Assembly: GCF_004212635.1 (NCBI RefSeq)
Contig: NZ_PSRT01000095.1
Span: 1 to 32,152 of the forward strand
Source of the DNA: Bradyrhizobium genosp. SA-3
Lineage (GTDB): Bacteria > Pseudomonadota > Alphaproteobacteria > Rhizobiales > Xanthobacteraceae
DNA: 32,152 bases
Direction: 5' to 3'
The position numbers and the translations under genes were made by a program. Of the stretch, positions 23,296 through 30,821 are shown in pieces (position 1 is the stretch's first letter; every line of letters starts with the position of its first letter). Below the pieces are notes generated by a model. The model did not search any database and was not told where the DNA came from. It saw only the letters and a program-made list of their open reading frames with translations.

Positions 23296-25695
23296 ATGTA
23301 TCAAGTTCTCTTTTGTCTCACCGACGAGCACGATTGGCGACTGGTCGCGCTTGGGGGCGTAGTGTGTCTGCTCGCCAGCGCAGCGGCGATCAGCCTGTTT
23401 CAGCGCGCACGCGCGACGCACGGCCCCGGGCGTCTGGCCTGGATCGCCCTGGATGCCGCCGTCAGCGGATGCGGCATCTGGGCGACGCATTTCATCGCGA
23501 TGCTCGCCTACGGGCCGGGCGGCGCCGGCGCCTACAACATCCCGGTGACGCTCCTCTCCTTGATCCTTGCGATCTCCGTGACCTTCGTGGGACTGAGCAT
23601 CGCGGTATCGTCCTCGCGCCCGGTGTGGATCGCCCTTGGCGGCGCCATCGTCGGCTCTGGTGTCGCGGCGATGCATTACACCGGCATGGCGGCGCTGGAG
23701 ATACCGGCGCGGGTGGACTGGATCGGAAGTACGGTCGCCGCCTCGGTGCTGTTCGGAATCGTCTTTGCGGCCCTCGCACTGTTCATCGCCGCGCGGCGCG
23801 ACGACCTCTCCCATGCGCTGACGGCGACCACCCTGCTGACGCTCGCCATCGTCGCGCATCATTTCACCGCGATGGGCGCGGTGCTGCTGACGCCGGACCC
23901 GACGCGCGCGATCAGCGGGCTTTCCATCCCGCCGGCCTCGCTGTCCTTCCTCACCGCGAGCGCTGCGGTTGCGATCATCGCGATTGCGCTCGTGGCCGCG
24001 CTGCTTGACCGGCGCGCCAAGGGCCAATTGGGGCGCCAGCAGATCGTGTTGGACAGCGCGCTCGAGAACATGTCGCAGGGACTGTGCATGTTCGACGCGG
24101 ACGGCAAGATCATGCTGTTCAACGAGCGTTATGCCGCGATGCTCCGTCGCACCGACATCCTGCTCACCGGTCGCCTTCTGATCGACGTGCTCAGGGAGGA
24201 GCAGGCCAAGGGCCAGTGGCAGGGCGATGCGGAAGAATTCTTCGCCCGCCTCGTCGCCGACGCGCGCGAGGGCCGCACCACGACCGACGTCGTCAACCGG
24301 TTCGGCCGCTCCATCCGCGTCGTCAACCAGCCGATGCAGGGCGGCGGCTGGGTCGCGACCTTCGAGGACATCACCGAATGGCTGGAGGCGCAGGCCAAGA
24401 TCTCGCACATGGCGCGCCACGACGCACTGACCAGCCTGCCGAACCGCGTGCTGTTCCACGAACAGCTCGAGCAGGGACTGCGCCGGACGAGGTCGGGCGA
24501 TCAGCTCGCGGTGCTTTGTCTCGATCTCGATCACTTCAAGGACATCAACGATTCGCTCGGCCATCCCATCGGCGATGCGCTGCTCAAGGAGGTCGGCCGC
24601 AGGCTGAAGACGACCGTCGGCGAACACGATACTGTGGCGCGGCTCGGCGGCGACGAATTCGCGGTGGTCCAGATCGGACGTTCCGAGGAAACCGCTGCGA
24701 GGTCCCTTGCCGGGCGCCTCGTCGAGGTGATCTCGGCGCCTTACGAGATCGACGACCATCAGATCGTGATCGGCGTCTCGATCGGCATCGCGCTGGCGCC
24801 GCAGGACGGCAACAATCCGGACGAACTCCTGAAGAACGCGGACCTCGCGCTCTATCGCGCCAAGGCGGACGGCCGCGGCACCTATCGCTTCTTCGAGACC
24901 GGCATGGATGCCCGCGCGCAGGCGCGGCGCCTGTTGGAAATGGATCTGCGCGCGGCGCTGCAACGTGACGAGTTCGAAGTGTATTATCAGCCGATCCGTG
25001 ACGTCGCGAGCGGCCGTGTCGTCGCCTTCGAGGCGCTGCTGCGTTGGAACCACCCGCAGCGCGGACTGATCGCACCGATCAGCTTCATCCCGCTGGCCGA
25101 GGAGACCGGACTCATCGTTCAGCTCGGCGAGTTCGTGCTGCGCTCCGCCTGCACCGACGCGGCCACCTGGCCCGACGATGTCGACGTCGCCGTCAACCTG
25201 TCGCCGGTGCAGTTCAAGAGTCCGCACCTGGTCGCATCCGTGACCGAAGCGCTGACCGCCTCCGGACTCGATGCGCGCCGTCTCGAGCTCGAGATCACCG
25301 AATCGGTGCTGCTCCAGAACAGTGATGCGACGCTGGCCACCTTGCACGAGCTGCGTGCCATGGGCGTGCGGATCTCGCTTGACGATTTCGGCACCGGCTA
25401 TTCGTCGCTGAGCTATTTGCGCAGCTTCCCGTTCGACAAGATCAAGATCGACCGCTCGTTCGTGTCGGAGCTGGCGACGCGCGAGGATTCCATGGCGATC
25501 ATCCGCGCCGTGACCGGCCTCGGCCGCAGCCTCGGCATCGTCACGACTGCCGAAGGCGTCGAGAACGATGCGCAGCTCGAGCTGCTCCGGCGCGAAGGCT
25601 GCACCCAGGCGCAGGGCTATCTGTTCAGCAAGCCGCGACCTGCTTCCGACGTGGCGATGATGTTGGATGGCCCGCGGCTACGCGCGTCGGCTTGA
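23296..25695 (+). CDS. MHYT-PAS-GGDEF-EAL cyclic-di-GMP enzyme
   Basis: This 799-residue membrane protein has an N-terminal MHYT sensor of seven predicted helices with three metal-type motifs (THFIAM 64-69, MHYTGM 126-131, HHFTAM 188-193), thought to sense a gas or redox signal through copper. A PAS domain (about 247-365) follows, then the diguanylate cyclase domain with intact GGDEF at 451-455. The EAL phosphodiesterase domain has EALLRW 579-584, NLSPVQF 634-640, E666/E669, DDFGTG 696-701, K717 and EGVE 753-756. Both active sites look complete, so it may make or break cyclic-di-GMP. The inhibitory RxxD site before GGDEF is GEHD (442-445), with Arg lost, so product feedback is probably absent. 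It ends 4 bp from the convergent membrane protein gene. Confidence 0.95.
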   Translation: MYQVLFCLTDEHDWRLVALGGVVCLLASAAAISLFQRARATHGPGRLAWIALDAAVSGCGIWATHFIAMLAYGPGGAGAYNIPVTLLSLILAISVTFVGLSIAVSSSRPVWIALGGAIVGSGVAAMHYTGMAALEIPARVDWIGSTVAASVLFGIVFAALALFIAARRDDLSHALTATTLLTLAIVAHHFTAMGAVLLTPDPTRAISGLSIPPASLSFLTASAAVAIIAIALVAALLDRRAKGQLGRQQIVLDSALENMSQGLCMFDADGKIMLFNERYAAMLRRTDILLTGRLLIDVLREEQAKGQWQGDAEEFFARLVADAREGRTTTDVVNRFGRSIRVVNQPMQGGGWVATFEDITEWLEAQAKISHMARHDALTSLPNRVLFHEQLEQGLRRTRSGDQLAVLCLDLDHFKDINDSLGHPIGDALLKEVGRRLKTTVGEHDTVARLGGDEFAVVQIGRSEETAARSLAGRLVEVISAPYEIDDHQIVIGVSIGIALAPQDGNNPDELLKNADLALYRAKADGRGTYRFFETGMDARAQARRLLEMDLRAALQRDEFEVYYQPIRDVASGRVVAFEALLRWNHPQRGLIAPISFIPLAEETGLIVQLGEFVLRSACTDAATWPDDVDVAVNLSPVQFKSPHLVASVTEALTASGLDARRLELEITESVLLQNSDATLATLHELRAMGVRISLDDFGTGYSSLSYLRSFPFDKIKIDRSFVSELATREDSMAIIRAVTGLGRSLGIVTTAEGVENDAQLELLRREGCTQAQGYLFSKPRPASDVAMMLDGPRLRASA

Positions 25696-25699
25696 TGGT

Positions 25700-26134
25700 C
25701 TAGCCGCGGCGCAGTGCGAAATGCGCGCCGCAAAATGCCATCACGGCGCCGAGACACAGCGCAGCGAGCCCGGCCAGTACGCTCGAGACGGTCGGGATCG
25801 GGCTCGGTGCCGAGGCCACCTGGCCCGCGCCCGCAAGCAGCAGCACGCCGACCGCGATCAGGAATTGGCGCATCCGTTGCGGGATCTGTCCGGAAATCGC
25901 GCTCTGCATCATGGTCGCCGTGAAATAGCCGCCGGAAAAGCCGACGGTCGCGATCAGCCACCAGGCGATCGCTGCGCCGGCCGGGATGAATTCATGCGTG
26001 TCGGAGCGCCAGAGGCCGCCGAGATCGAGCCCGTAGCGCGCGCCCAGCATGTGCACCGCGAGCGCGAGCAGCACGCCGGAGATCATTGCGGCGCCGAGAA
26101 TCAGGCGGCGCGGAAAATAGGTCGTCTCAGCCAT
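25700..26134 (-). CDS. Small integral membrane protein of unknown function
   Basis: From the ATG at 26134 this gives 144 residues (MAETTYFPRRLILGAAMISG) with four hydrophobic segments, at about 11-30, 53-75, 90-108 and 115-138. It has no charged active-site pattern and no known family is recognised. A longer frame beginning 108 bp upstream would overlap the divergent gene and place charged residues ahead of the first membrane segment, so the shorter one is used. The ribosome binding site is poor. Its promoter region is shared with the plus-strand gene starting at 26214. Confidence 0.7.
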   Translation of the reverse strand: MAETTYFPRRLILGAAMISGVLLALAVHMLGARYGLDLGGLWRSDTHEFIPAGAAIAWWLIATVGFSGGYFTATMMQSAISGQIPQRMRQFLIAVGVLLLAGAGQVASAPSPIPTVSSVLAGLAALCLGAVMAFCGAHFALRRG

Positions 26135-26213
26135 GCCCCGCTTGTAGGATGGGCGAGGGCGGTCGCGCAAGCGGATCGCATACGGGATCGCGCGGACGGG
26201 ATTGATTGTCGAG

Positions 26214-26795
26214 ATGCAGGTTTCGAATGCTGAGGCAGTCACGAGCTATGCCTACAAGGCGTCGCTGATCGGCTCGGCGCATCGCTTCGAGCTGATGGAG
26301 GAGGGGCTGTCCTGGCACGTCGCCGGGCGCTCCGCGCTGTGGCGCTATGACGAGATCAGCGCGATCCGGCTATCGTTTCGCCCGATGTCGATGCAGCAGC
26401 ACCGTTTTCGCGCCGACGTCAGCCACGCCAGCGGTGGGCGCATCGCGATCCTGTCGACGAGCTGGCAGACCGCGGCCCTGATGGCGCCGCAGGACAATGG
26501 CTTTCGCCAGTTCATCGTCGCGCTGCATGAGCGGATGGCGAAAGCGGGGAGCCGGGCGACGCTGAGTGCGGGCCTTGGCCGCAAGACCTATGCGGCGGTG
26601 CTGGCCTTCCTGGCGGTGCTGACGGTGGCGATGGCGGGTCTGTTGATCCGCGCGCTGATGATCGGCGAGTTCGCCGGCGCGTTGTTCATCCTCGGCTTTG
26701 CCGCGCTGTTCGCCTGGCAGGTCGGCGGCTTCGTGTGGCGCAACCAGCCGCGGAGCTACAGCTTCGATCAGTTGCCCCGGTCCTTGCTGCCATAG
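26214..26795 (+). CDS. Membrane-anchored protein of unknown function, PH-like N-terminal domain
   Basis: This encodes 193 residues from the ATG at 26214; a TTG at 26202 would add four. The first 115 residues look like a small beta-rich domain (SLIGSAHRFELMEEGLSW, RSALWRYDEISAIRLSF, GGRIAILSTSWQTAAL, FRQFIVALHERM). The strand order and the final helix resemble a bacterial PH-like fold, but this is only a pattern impression. Two membrane segments follow (about 130-150 and 153-172). The function is unknown. It is divergent from the four-helix membrane gene and ends 8 bp from the convergent MocR gene. Confidence 0.7.
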   Translation: MQVSNAEAVTSYAYKASLIGSAHRFELMEEGLSWHVAGRSALWRYDEISAIRLSFRPMSMQQHRFRADVSHASGGRIAILSTSWQTAALMAPQDNGFRQFIVALHERMAKAGSRATLSAGLGRKTYAAVLAFLAVLTVAMAGLLIRALMIGEFAGALFILGFAALFAWQVGGFVWRNQPRSYSFDQLPRSLLP

Positions 26796-26803
26796 ACCGA
26801 TCG

Positions 26804-28147
26804 CTACTCCGTCGAGTCGAAATCCTCTTCCTTGGTGCCGAGCAGCGACACGATCGTGCGCAGGCCGGAATCGAGCTGCTCGGGCGAGGGAGGCGCGAGC
26901 GCGAGCCGTACCGCATTCGGTGCGTGGCCATGGGCGATTGCGAAGGTCGAGGACGGCGTCAGCGCGATGCCGCGCCGGGCTGCCGCCGCGACGAAGGTCT
27001 GCGAGCGCCAATGCGGCGGCAACGTCAGCCAGAGATGATAGGAGCGCGGATCGGCGGCGAGCTGGTAGCCGGCCAGCAGCCTTGCCGCGGTCTGCTGGCG
27101 GCGCGCGGCGTCGATGCGCTTCAGCCTTGTCAGCTCGGCGACGGTGCCGTCGGCCATCAGCCGCTGCCCGGATGCGAGCGCGTGGCCGGAGGCGATCCAG
27201 CCGCCGGTGCGGACCGCGCTCATCACGCTTTCGCGTAAGTGAGGCGGTGCGACGAGGATGCCGAGCGCGAGGCCCGGCGCGACCTTCTTGGACAGGCTGT
27301 CGATCACGATGCAGCGGTCCGGCCCGAGTGCGGCGAGCGGCGTGTCGTCGGCAAGAAAGCCGTAGACGGTGTCCTCGATGATGGTGAGATCGAGCTTTTC
27401 GGCAACGCGCATGATGTCGGCGCGCCGCGTCGCGTTCATGGTGACGCCGAGCGGGTTCTGGATGATGGGCTGGAGATACAGCGCCGACAGATGCGCCTCG
27501 CGATGCGCCTTCTGGATCGCGTCGGGCCGCGCGCCATATTCGTCCATCGGGATCGGGACCAGCGTCATGCCGAGCCGCGCGGCGATGCTCTTGACGTAAG
27601 GATAGGTCAGCGCCTCGACGCCGCAGCGGCCGCCGGTCGGAACGAGCGCCGCGAGCGCGGCCGCGAGCGATTGCTTGCCGTTGGCGGTGAAGACGATCTG
27701 CTCGGCCTGTGGCGTAAAATCCTTGCGCGAGAGATAGGCGGCGGCCGCGTTGCGCGCGCTCTTGGTGCCGGTGCTGGTCGAGACGCGCAGCGCGGACTCG
27801 AGCGCGTCGACGCGCTCGAGCCCCGCAAGGCTCTTGGCGATCATCGCCCATTGCTGCGGCAGCAGCGGGTAATTGACTTCGAAGTTGATGCGCGCGTCGG
27901 CCGGTTCGCTGATCGTCTCGACCTCGCGCCTGATGTCGCCGGAGATGAATGTGCCGCGGCCGACCTCGCCGACCACGAGCCCGCGGCGGAGCAATTCGGT
28001 GTAAACCCGGCTCGCGGTCGAGACTGCGATGCCGCGGTCATAGGCAAAATTGCGCTGCGGCGGCAGCCGGTCGCCGGGCCTTAACGTGCCGTTAGCGATA
28101 TCGACGGCAATGGCATCGGCAAGCTTCACGTACTCGAACTTGGACAT
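26804..28147 (-). CDS. MocR-type regulator (GntR helix-turn-helix fused to an aminotransferase fold)
   Basis: This 447-residue fusion has a GntR winged helix (about 5-70; NGTLRPGDRLPPQRNFAYDRG, in short LRPGDRLPPQR, then STASRVYTELLRRGLV) and a fold-type I aminotransferase domain. The PLP lysine is K287 in SLSKKVAPG, with D259 (IEDTVYG) for the ring nitrogen and Y262. Such proteins sense PLP or an amino compound and seldom act as enzymes. The ATG at 28147 is used rather than one 51 bp upstream because GntR domains start close to it and the upstream part overlaps candidate operators. It is divergent from a DUF1127 gene, the usual arrangement for a MocR target. Confidence 0.9.
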   Translation of the reverse strand: MSKFEYVKLADAIAVDIANGTLRPGDRLPPQRNFAYDRGIAVSTASRVYTELLRRGLVVGEVGRGTFISGDIRREVETISEPADARINFEVNYPLLPQQWAMIAKSLAGLERVDALESALRVSTSTGTKSARNAAAAYLSRKDFTPQAEQIVFTANGKQSLAAALAALVPTGGRCGVEALTYPYVKSIAARLGMTLVPIPMDEYGARPDAIQKAHREAHLSALYLQPIIQNPLGVTMNATRRADIMRVAEKLDLTIIEDTVYGFLADDTPLAALGPDRCIVIDSLSKKVAPGLALGILVAPPHLRESVMSAVRTGGWIASGHALASGQRLMADGTVAELTRLKRIDAARRQQTAARLLAGYQLAADPRSYHLWLTLPPHWRSQTFVAAAARRGIALTPSSTFAIAHGHAPNAVRLALAPPSPEQLDSGLRTIVSLLGTKEEDFDSTE

Positions 28148-28148
28148 T

Positions 28149-28246
28149 ATTGCACCGAGAGCAATGTTTTCCTTGCTCCGAGAAATGTACTGGAGCATTT
28201 AAGTTCCATCAAGACCCGCGATTGAGCCGAGGAGAGCGAGAGCAAT
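28149..28246. promoter_or_regulatory. Repeated operator-like elements between the MocR and DUF1127 genes
   Basis: Three overlapping dyads follow the MocR start: ATTGC/GCAAT (28149-28165), GAGCAA/TTGCTC (28159-28178) and TGCTCC/GGAGCA (28174-28197). The 10-mer CGAGAGCAAT at 28156-28165 recurs exactly at 28237-28246, 81 bp away. MocR proteins commonly bind widely spaced direct repeats in the divergent promoter, which fits. The target assignment is inferred. Confidence 0.5.
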
Positions 28247-28333
28247 CCGACGGCAAATGAGGTGCAAGCGCTCGAAGCGTCTGCGCCAACGGCATCGGCT
28301 TCGCCGCGCGGGACGACAGGCCGGAGAAGAACA

Positions 28334-28570
28334 ATGACCACGATCTCGCAAACTGCCGGGCGGAGTTTAGGCCCATCCTCATCGAGCGGATTTTTCAGCA
28401 CGCTCGCCATCGCCGTCTACGCGCTGTTCGACCGCCTGGAGCGCCGCTCCGCTGTCAAGACGCTGAACGAGCTCGACGACCGCGCCCTGCGCGACATCGG
28501 GATCACGCGCAGCCAGATCGAGGACGCGGTCTACGGCCAGTTCAAGACCGAGCTGACGCGGTATTTGTGA
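28334..28570 (+). CDS. DUF1127 (YjiS-like) small protein
   Basis: This 78-residue protein starts at the ATG at 28334 behind GGAGAAG. Residues 35-65 carry the DUF1127 motif (RLERRSAVKTLNELDDRALRDIGITRSQIED, with core LDDRALRDIGI), an arginine-rich helix pair. The N-terminal half is Ser/Gly-rich with a hydrophobic stretch (FFSTLAIAVYALF). Short DUF1127 proteins of alphaproteobacteria have been linked to RNA turnover and phosphate or carbon metabolism, and bind RNA through the basic motif. The divergent MocR gene probably regulates it. A long non-coding stretch follows. Confidence 0.85.
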   Translation: MTTISQTAGRSLGPSSSSGFFSTLAIAVYALFDRLERRSAVKTLNELDDRALRDIGITRSQIEDAVYGQFKTELTRYL

Positions 28571-28596
28571 TCTCCTTCGACCGCGCTCGTCCCTCG

Positions 28597-28732
28597 CGTG
28601 TCCCGGACGCGCAGCAACGCCCTTAGCGTTGCTGCGCAGAGCCAGGACCCAGCAAACCGCGCAACTCGGTGCAACATGGGCCCCGGCTCTGCAGCGCACC
28701 GCTAAGAAGCGCTGCGCTGCGTCCGGGGCACG
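28597..28732. repeat. Palindromic repeat with GCGTCCGGGGCACG-type ends
   Basis: CGTGTCCCGGACGC (28597-28610) and GCGTCCGGGGCACG (28719-28732) are inverted with one mismatch. GCAGAGCCAGGACCCA (28636-28651) and TGGGCCCCGGCTCTGC (28677-28692) are inverted with two. The ends and the CAACATGGG centre match a repeat I recall as frequent in Bradyrhizobium. Open frames crossing it on both strands are not genes. Confidence 0.75.
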
Positions 28733-28766
28733 AGACCGCAGTTTGGTGCACAGCTGCTTCAACATC

Positions 28767-28882
28767 GTCATTGCGAGCGCAGCGAAGCAATCCAGAATCC
28801 CTCCGCGGTGGCAGTCTGGATTGCTTCGTCGCATCAGCGCAAAATTGCTTTGCAATTTTGTCGCGAGCTCCTCGCAATGACG
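28767..28882. repeat. Palindromic repeat with CGTCATTGCGAG ends
   Basis: CGTCATTGCGAG (28767-28778) and CTCGCAATGACG (28871-28882) are perfect 12-bp inverted ends. GAAGCAATCCAGA (28784-28796) pairs with TCTGGATTGCTTC (28815-28827), and CAAAATTGC (28840-28848) with GCAATTTTG (28852-28860). The AGCGAAGCAATCCAGA string is well known to me from dispersed repeats in many alphaproteobacterial genomes. Confidence 0.85.
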
Positions 28883-28934
28883 AGTGTGGGGTGATTGCGT
28901 CGTTCTTTCAATTCGCATCATTATCGCAGACACA

Positions 28935-29410
28935 CCTTCTCATCCTCGCGGCTTGTTCGCCCGAGCTTTGGTTCGGTGCCTTGCCCTCAATGAAAGAGGG
29001 CGCAGGGAAGACCGGGAGCCGGTTGGCTCCTATGGACCGCCATGCCGAGAGCAGATTGCGTGTGCTTCGATGCATAGCGGGAAACAGGGCAACCGGAGAC
29101 ATCCCGGCCTTCCCTGCGCAGTGGTTGGAACGGCTTATGTCGCGCTCTCCCCGGGGAGCGATGCACTATTGCCCCCGTCGCCTTGCGGATGGCTGATGCT
29201 GCGGACCCGGTCGGGCCGCTCACATCACCGCAAGACTTGGCGCACAGACCCCGGGCGCCAGGACCACACGATTTCGCCGTACGCAGGCTGCACCGGTCGA
29301 GTGCACGAGGTCTTCGCTCACGGTTGCCCGCCCTGCGAGGCCTTTCGCGCCAGTATGGTCCACGTCCACCGCCGCCCGACCCGCGTTCGTGACGATCGCG
29401 ATACGCCCCT
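28935..29410. other. Structured non-coding element, possibly an RNA or a long dispersed repeat
   Basis: No convincing gene lies here. Frames on both strands overlap, lack ribosome binding sites and are rich in Arg, Cys, His and Pro. Structure is strong instead: GCGCAGGGAAGACCGGG (29000-29016) pairs with CCCGGCCTTCCCTGCGC (29103-29119) at 16 of 17 positions. Local hairpins lie at 28983-29001 (GCCCTC/GAGGGC), 29015-29030 (GGAGCC-GGTT-GGCTCC), 29147-29158 (a 12-bp palindrome) and 29201-29219. I recall related sequences with the same stem but different bases in other Bradyrhizobium genomes, which would be covariation; that is memory, not a search. The boundaries are approximate. Confidence 0.45.
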
Positions 29411-29533
29411 CTTCCTTGGGCCGGGTTGCGCGACACATACGCCATTTCCGAAGTTCGGTAAAGCGGAATATTTTGGATGGCGGGCGTTGACCCACGGCTC
29501 GCGTGTTTTGCCCGACAGGCAACGCAAGGTCTT

Positions 29534-29620
29534 GTAGCCCGGATGGAGCGCAGCGCAATCCGGGATTCCATCCGTGCGGACACAGCTGTCCCGGATTTCG
29601 CTTCGCTCCATCCGGGCTAC
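29534..29620. repeat. Palindromic repeat with GTAGCCCGGATGGAGCG ends
   Basis: GTAGCCCGGATGGAGCG (29534-29550) and its exact complement (29604-29620) form a perfect 17-bp inverted pair. AATCCGGGA (29557-29565) and TCCCGGATT (29589-29597) form an inner pair. The type is common in alphaproteobacteria and is another intergenic element of the 28571-29693 stretch. Confidence 0.85.
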
Positions 29621-29693
29621 GAACTGCCGGAGCGATAGGCGGACGGTGCCTCAACATCGTCATTACTCGCAATGACGGCGTTTGCTGCGACAC

Positions 29694-30119
29694 TCAGTGC
29701 CTGACCACCAGCACCGAGCATTTGGCGTAGCGCACGACGTGTCCGGCGTTGGAGCCGAGGAAATAGGTGCGCATCGCCGGCCGGTGCGAGGTCATCACGA
29801 TCAGGTCGGCTTTCATGTGCACCGCTTCCTCCAGGATCTCGTGATAGATGCCGCCCTGGCGCACCACGCTGGAGATGCGGGAGGGCTCGATGCCGGACTC
29901 GCGCGCGACGATGGCGAGGGCCTCCTCCGAGGTCTGGCGCTGCTGCTCGTCGAAATCGGCCGGCACGTATTCGGCCAGCATCACCGGCGTCATCGGCAGC
30001 ACGTTGAGCAGGCGTACCGTGCCGCTCCAGGTTTGAGACAACGTCGCCGCGGTTGCGATCGCCGGCTTGGCCAGATCGGTATCGGCGAGGTCGATGGGCA
30101 CGAGGATGGATTTGAACAT
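29694..30119 (-). CDS. Universal stress protein (UspA family)
   Basis: This 141-residue single Usp domain starts MFKSILVPIDLADTDLAKPA, the first strand and the helix after it. The start at 30119 has GGAGG seven bases ahead and begins at the conserved strand. The nucleotide-loop region is VMTSHRPAMRTYFLGSNAGHVVRYAKCSVLVV (in parts: TSHRPAM and LGSNAGHVV). The GxxG glycines of the ATP-binding form are replaced by SHRPAM while the later GS is kept, so ATP binding is uncertain. Usp proteins aid survival under starvation, low oxygen or oxidative stress. It follows the SixA-like gene on the same strand after 72 bp. Confidence 0.92.
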   Translation of the reverse strand: MFKSILVPIDLADTDLAKPAIATAATLSQTWSGTVRLLNVLPMTPVMLAEYVPADFDEQQRQTSEEALAIVARESGIEPSRISSVVRQGGIYHEILEEAVHMKADLIVMTSHRPAMRTYFLGSNAGHVVRYAKCSVLVVRH

Positions 30120-30191
30120 CTGCGCCTCCAGTCTTCCAGTCAACACCTCCTGGTGAACTGAATCAACCGGTCGAGACCGCGCCCGCGCGTC

Positions 30192-30728
30192 TCATCCCGA
30201 TCGAAGCAGCTTGGGGCTGACGAACAGCACCAGTTTGCCGCGGCGGTAGGCCACGTCACCCCAATCCTTGACGTCAAAGTCGAAGATCGCAAGCCCCGCT
30301 GTGGGCAGGTTGTGGCCGAGCGCCCTGGCCCCGGCCGGATCGCCGCCGCCGATCAGCTTGAGCGCGATCTCGTGCATGCCGGGATTGTGGCCGATCAGCA
30401 GCAATCGCTTCGGGTTGGCCGGCGCGGTTGCAGTGCGAATGGCTTCCAGGATCTGCCCGGGATCGGCGCCATAGAGTTCCGGCAGGACCTCGACCTGCGG
30501 CGCCGCGACGTGGTCCTTCATTGCCTTCCAGGCGATGTCCCAGGTCTGCCGGGCCCGGACGGCATGCGACACCAGCACGGTATCGGGGAAGGGCGGATGG
30601 GCGGCGATCCAGTCGCCCATCCGCGCAGCATCCTTGTGGCCGCGGCCGTCGAGGCGGCGATCCTGGTCACGGCCGCTCGGCGCGTCGGTCTCGGTCTTGG
30701 CGTGACGCAGCAGCATCAAACGGCGCAT
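30192..30728 (-). CDS. sixA: SixA-like phosphohistidine phosphatase (histidine phosphatase superfamily)
   Basis: This 178-residue enzyme has the RHA motif at 8-10, with H9 as the phosphorylated nucleophile, a second catalytic H114 in LLIGHNPGM, and R58/R60 in the SHAVRARQTW segment. SixA removes phosphate from phosphohistidine in Hpt domains or the nitrogen phosphotransferase system. An Hpt protein is encoded at the start of this window, but 30 kb away. The length fits SixA (about 160) rather than the longer phosphoglycerate mutases. There is no signal peptide, so it is cytoplasmic. It is divergent from the FAD oxidase gene across 93 bp. Confidence 0.88.
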   Translation of the reverse strand: MRRLMLLRHAKTETDAPSGRDQDRRLDGRGHKDAARMGDWIAAHPPFPDTVLVSHAVRARQTWDIAWKAMKDHVAAPQVEVLPELYGADPGQILEAIRTATAPANPKRLLLIGHNPGMHEIALKLIGGGDPAGARALGHNLPTAGLAIFDFDVKDWGDVAYRRGKLVLFVSPKLLRSG

Positions 30729-30821
30729 GGCATTCTCGAATCGTTACGCATCCAGGATAATCTACAGGCGCGGATTGAGGACAAGGTGACAAGCGCCCGA
30801 TCGGTCCTTTAAGAAAACGAC

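Noticed and set aside
23269..25347. A 692-codon frame antisense to the GGDEF-EAL gene
   Set aside because: His/Arg-rich shadow of a fully motif-supported gene, with no family resemblance.
28884..29537. A 217-codon open frame on the plus strand
   Set aside because: No ribosome binding site, composition rich in Arg, Cys, His and Pro, overlapping frames on both strands, and it runs through a palindromic repeat; a structured non-coding element explains it better.
30153..30166. FixK/FNR-like box (TTGATTCAGTTCAC, minus strand) upstream of the universal stress protein
   Set aside because: Two mismatches to the dyad, and its position would place the transcript start at or after the start codon for a normal activator geometry.
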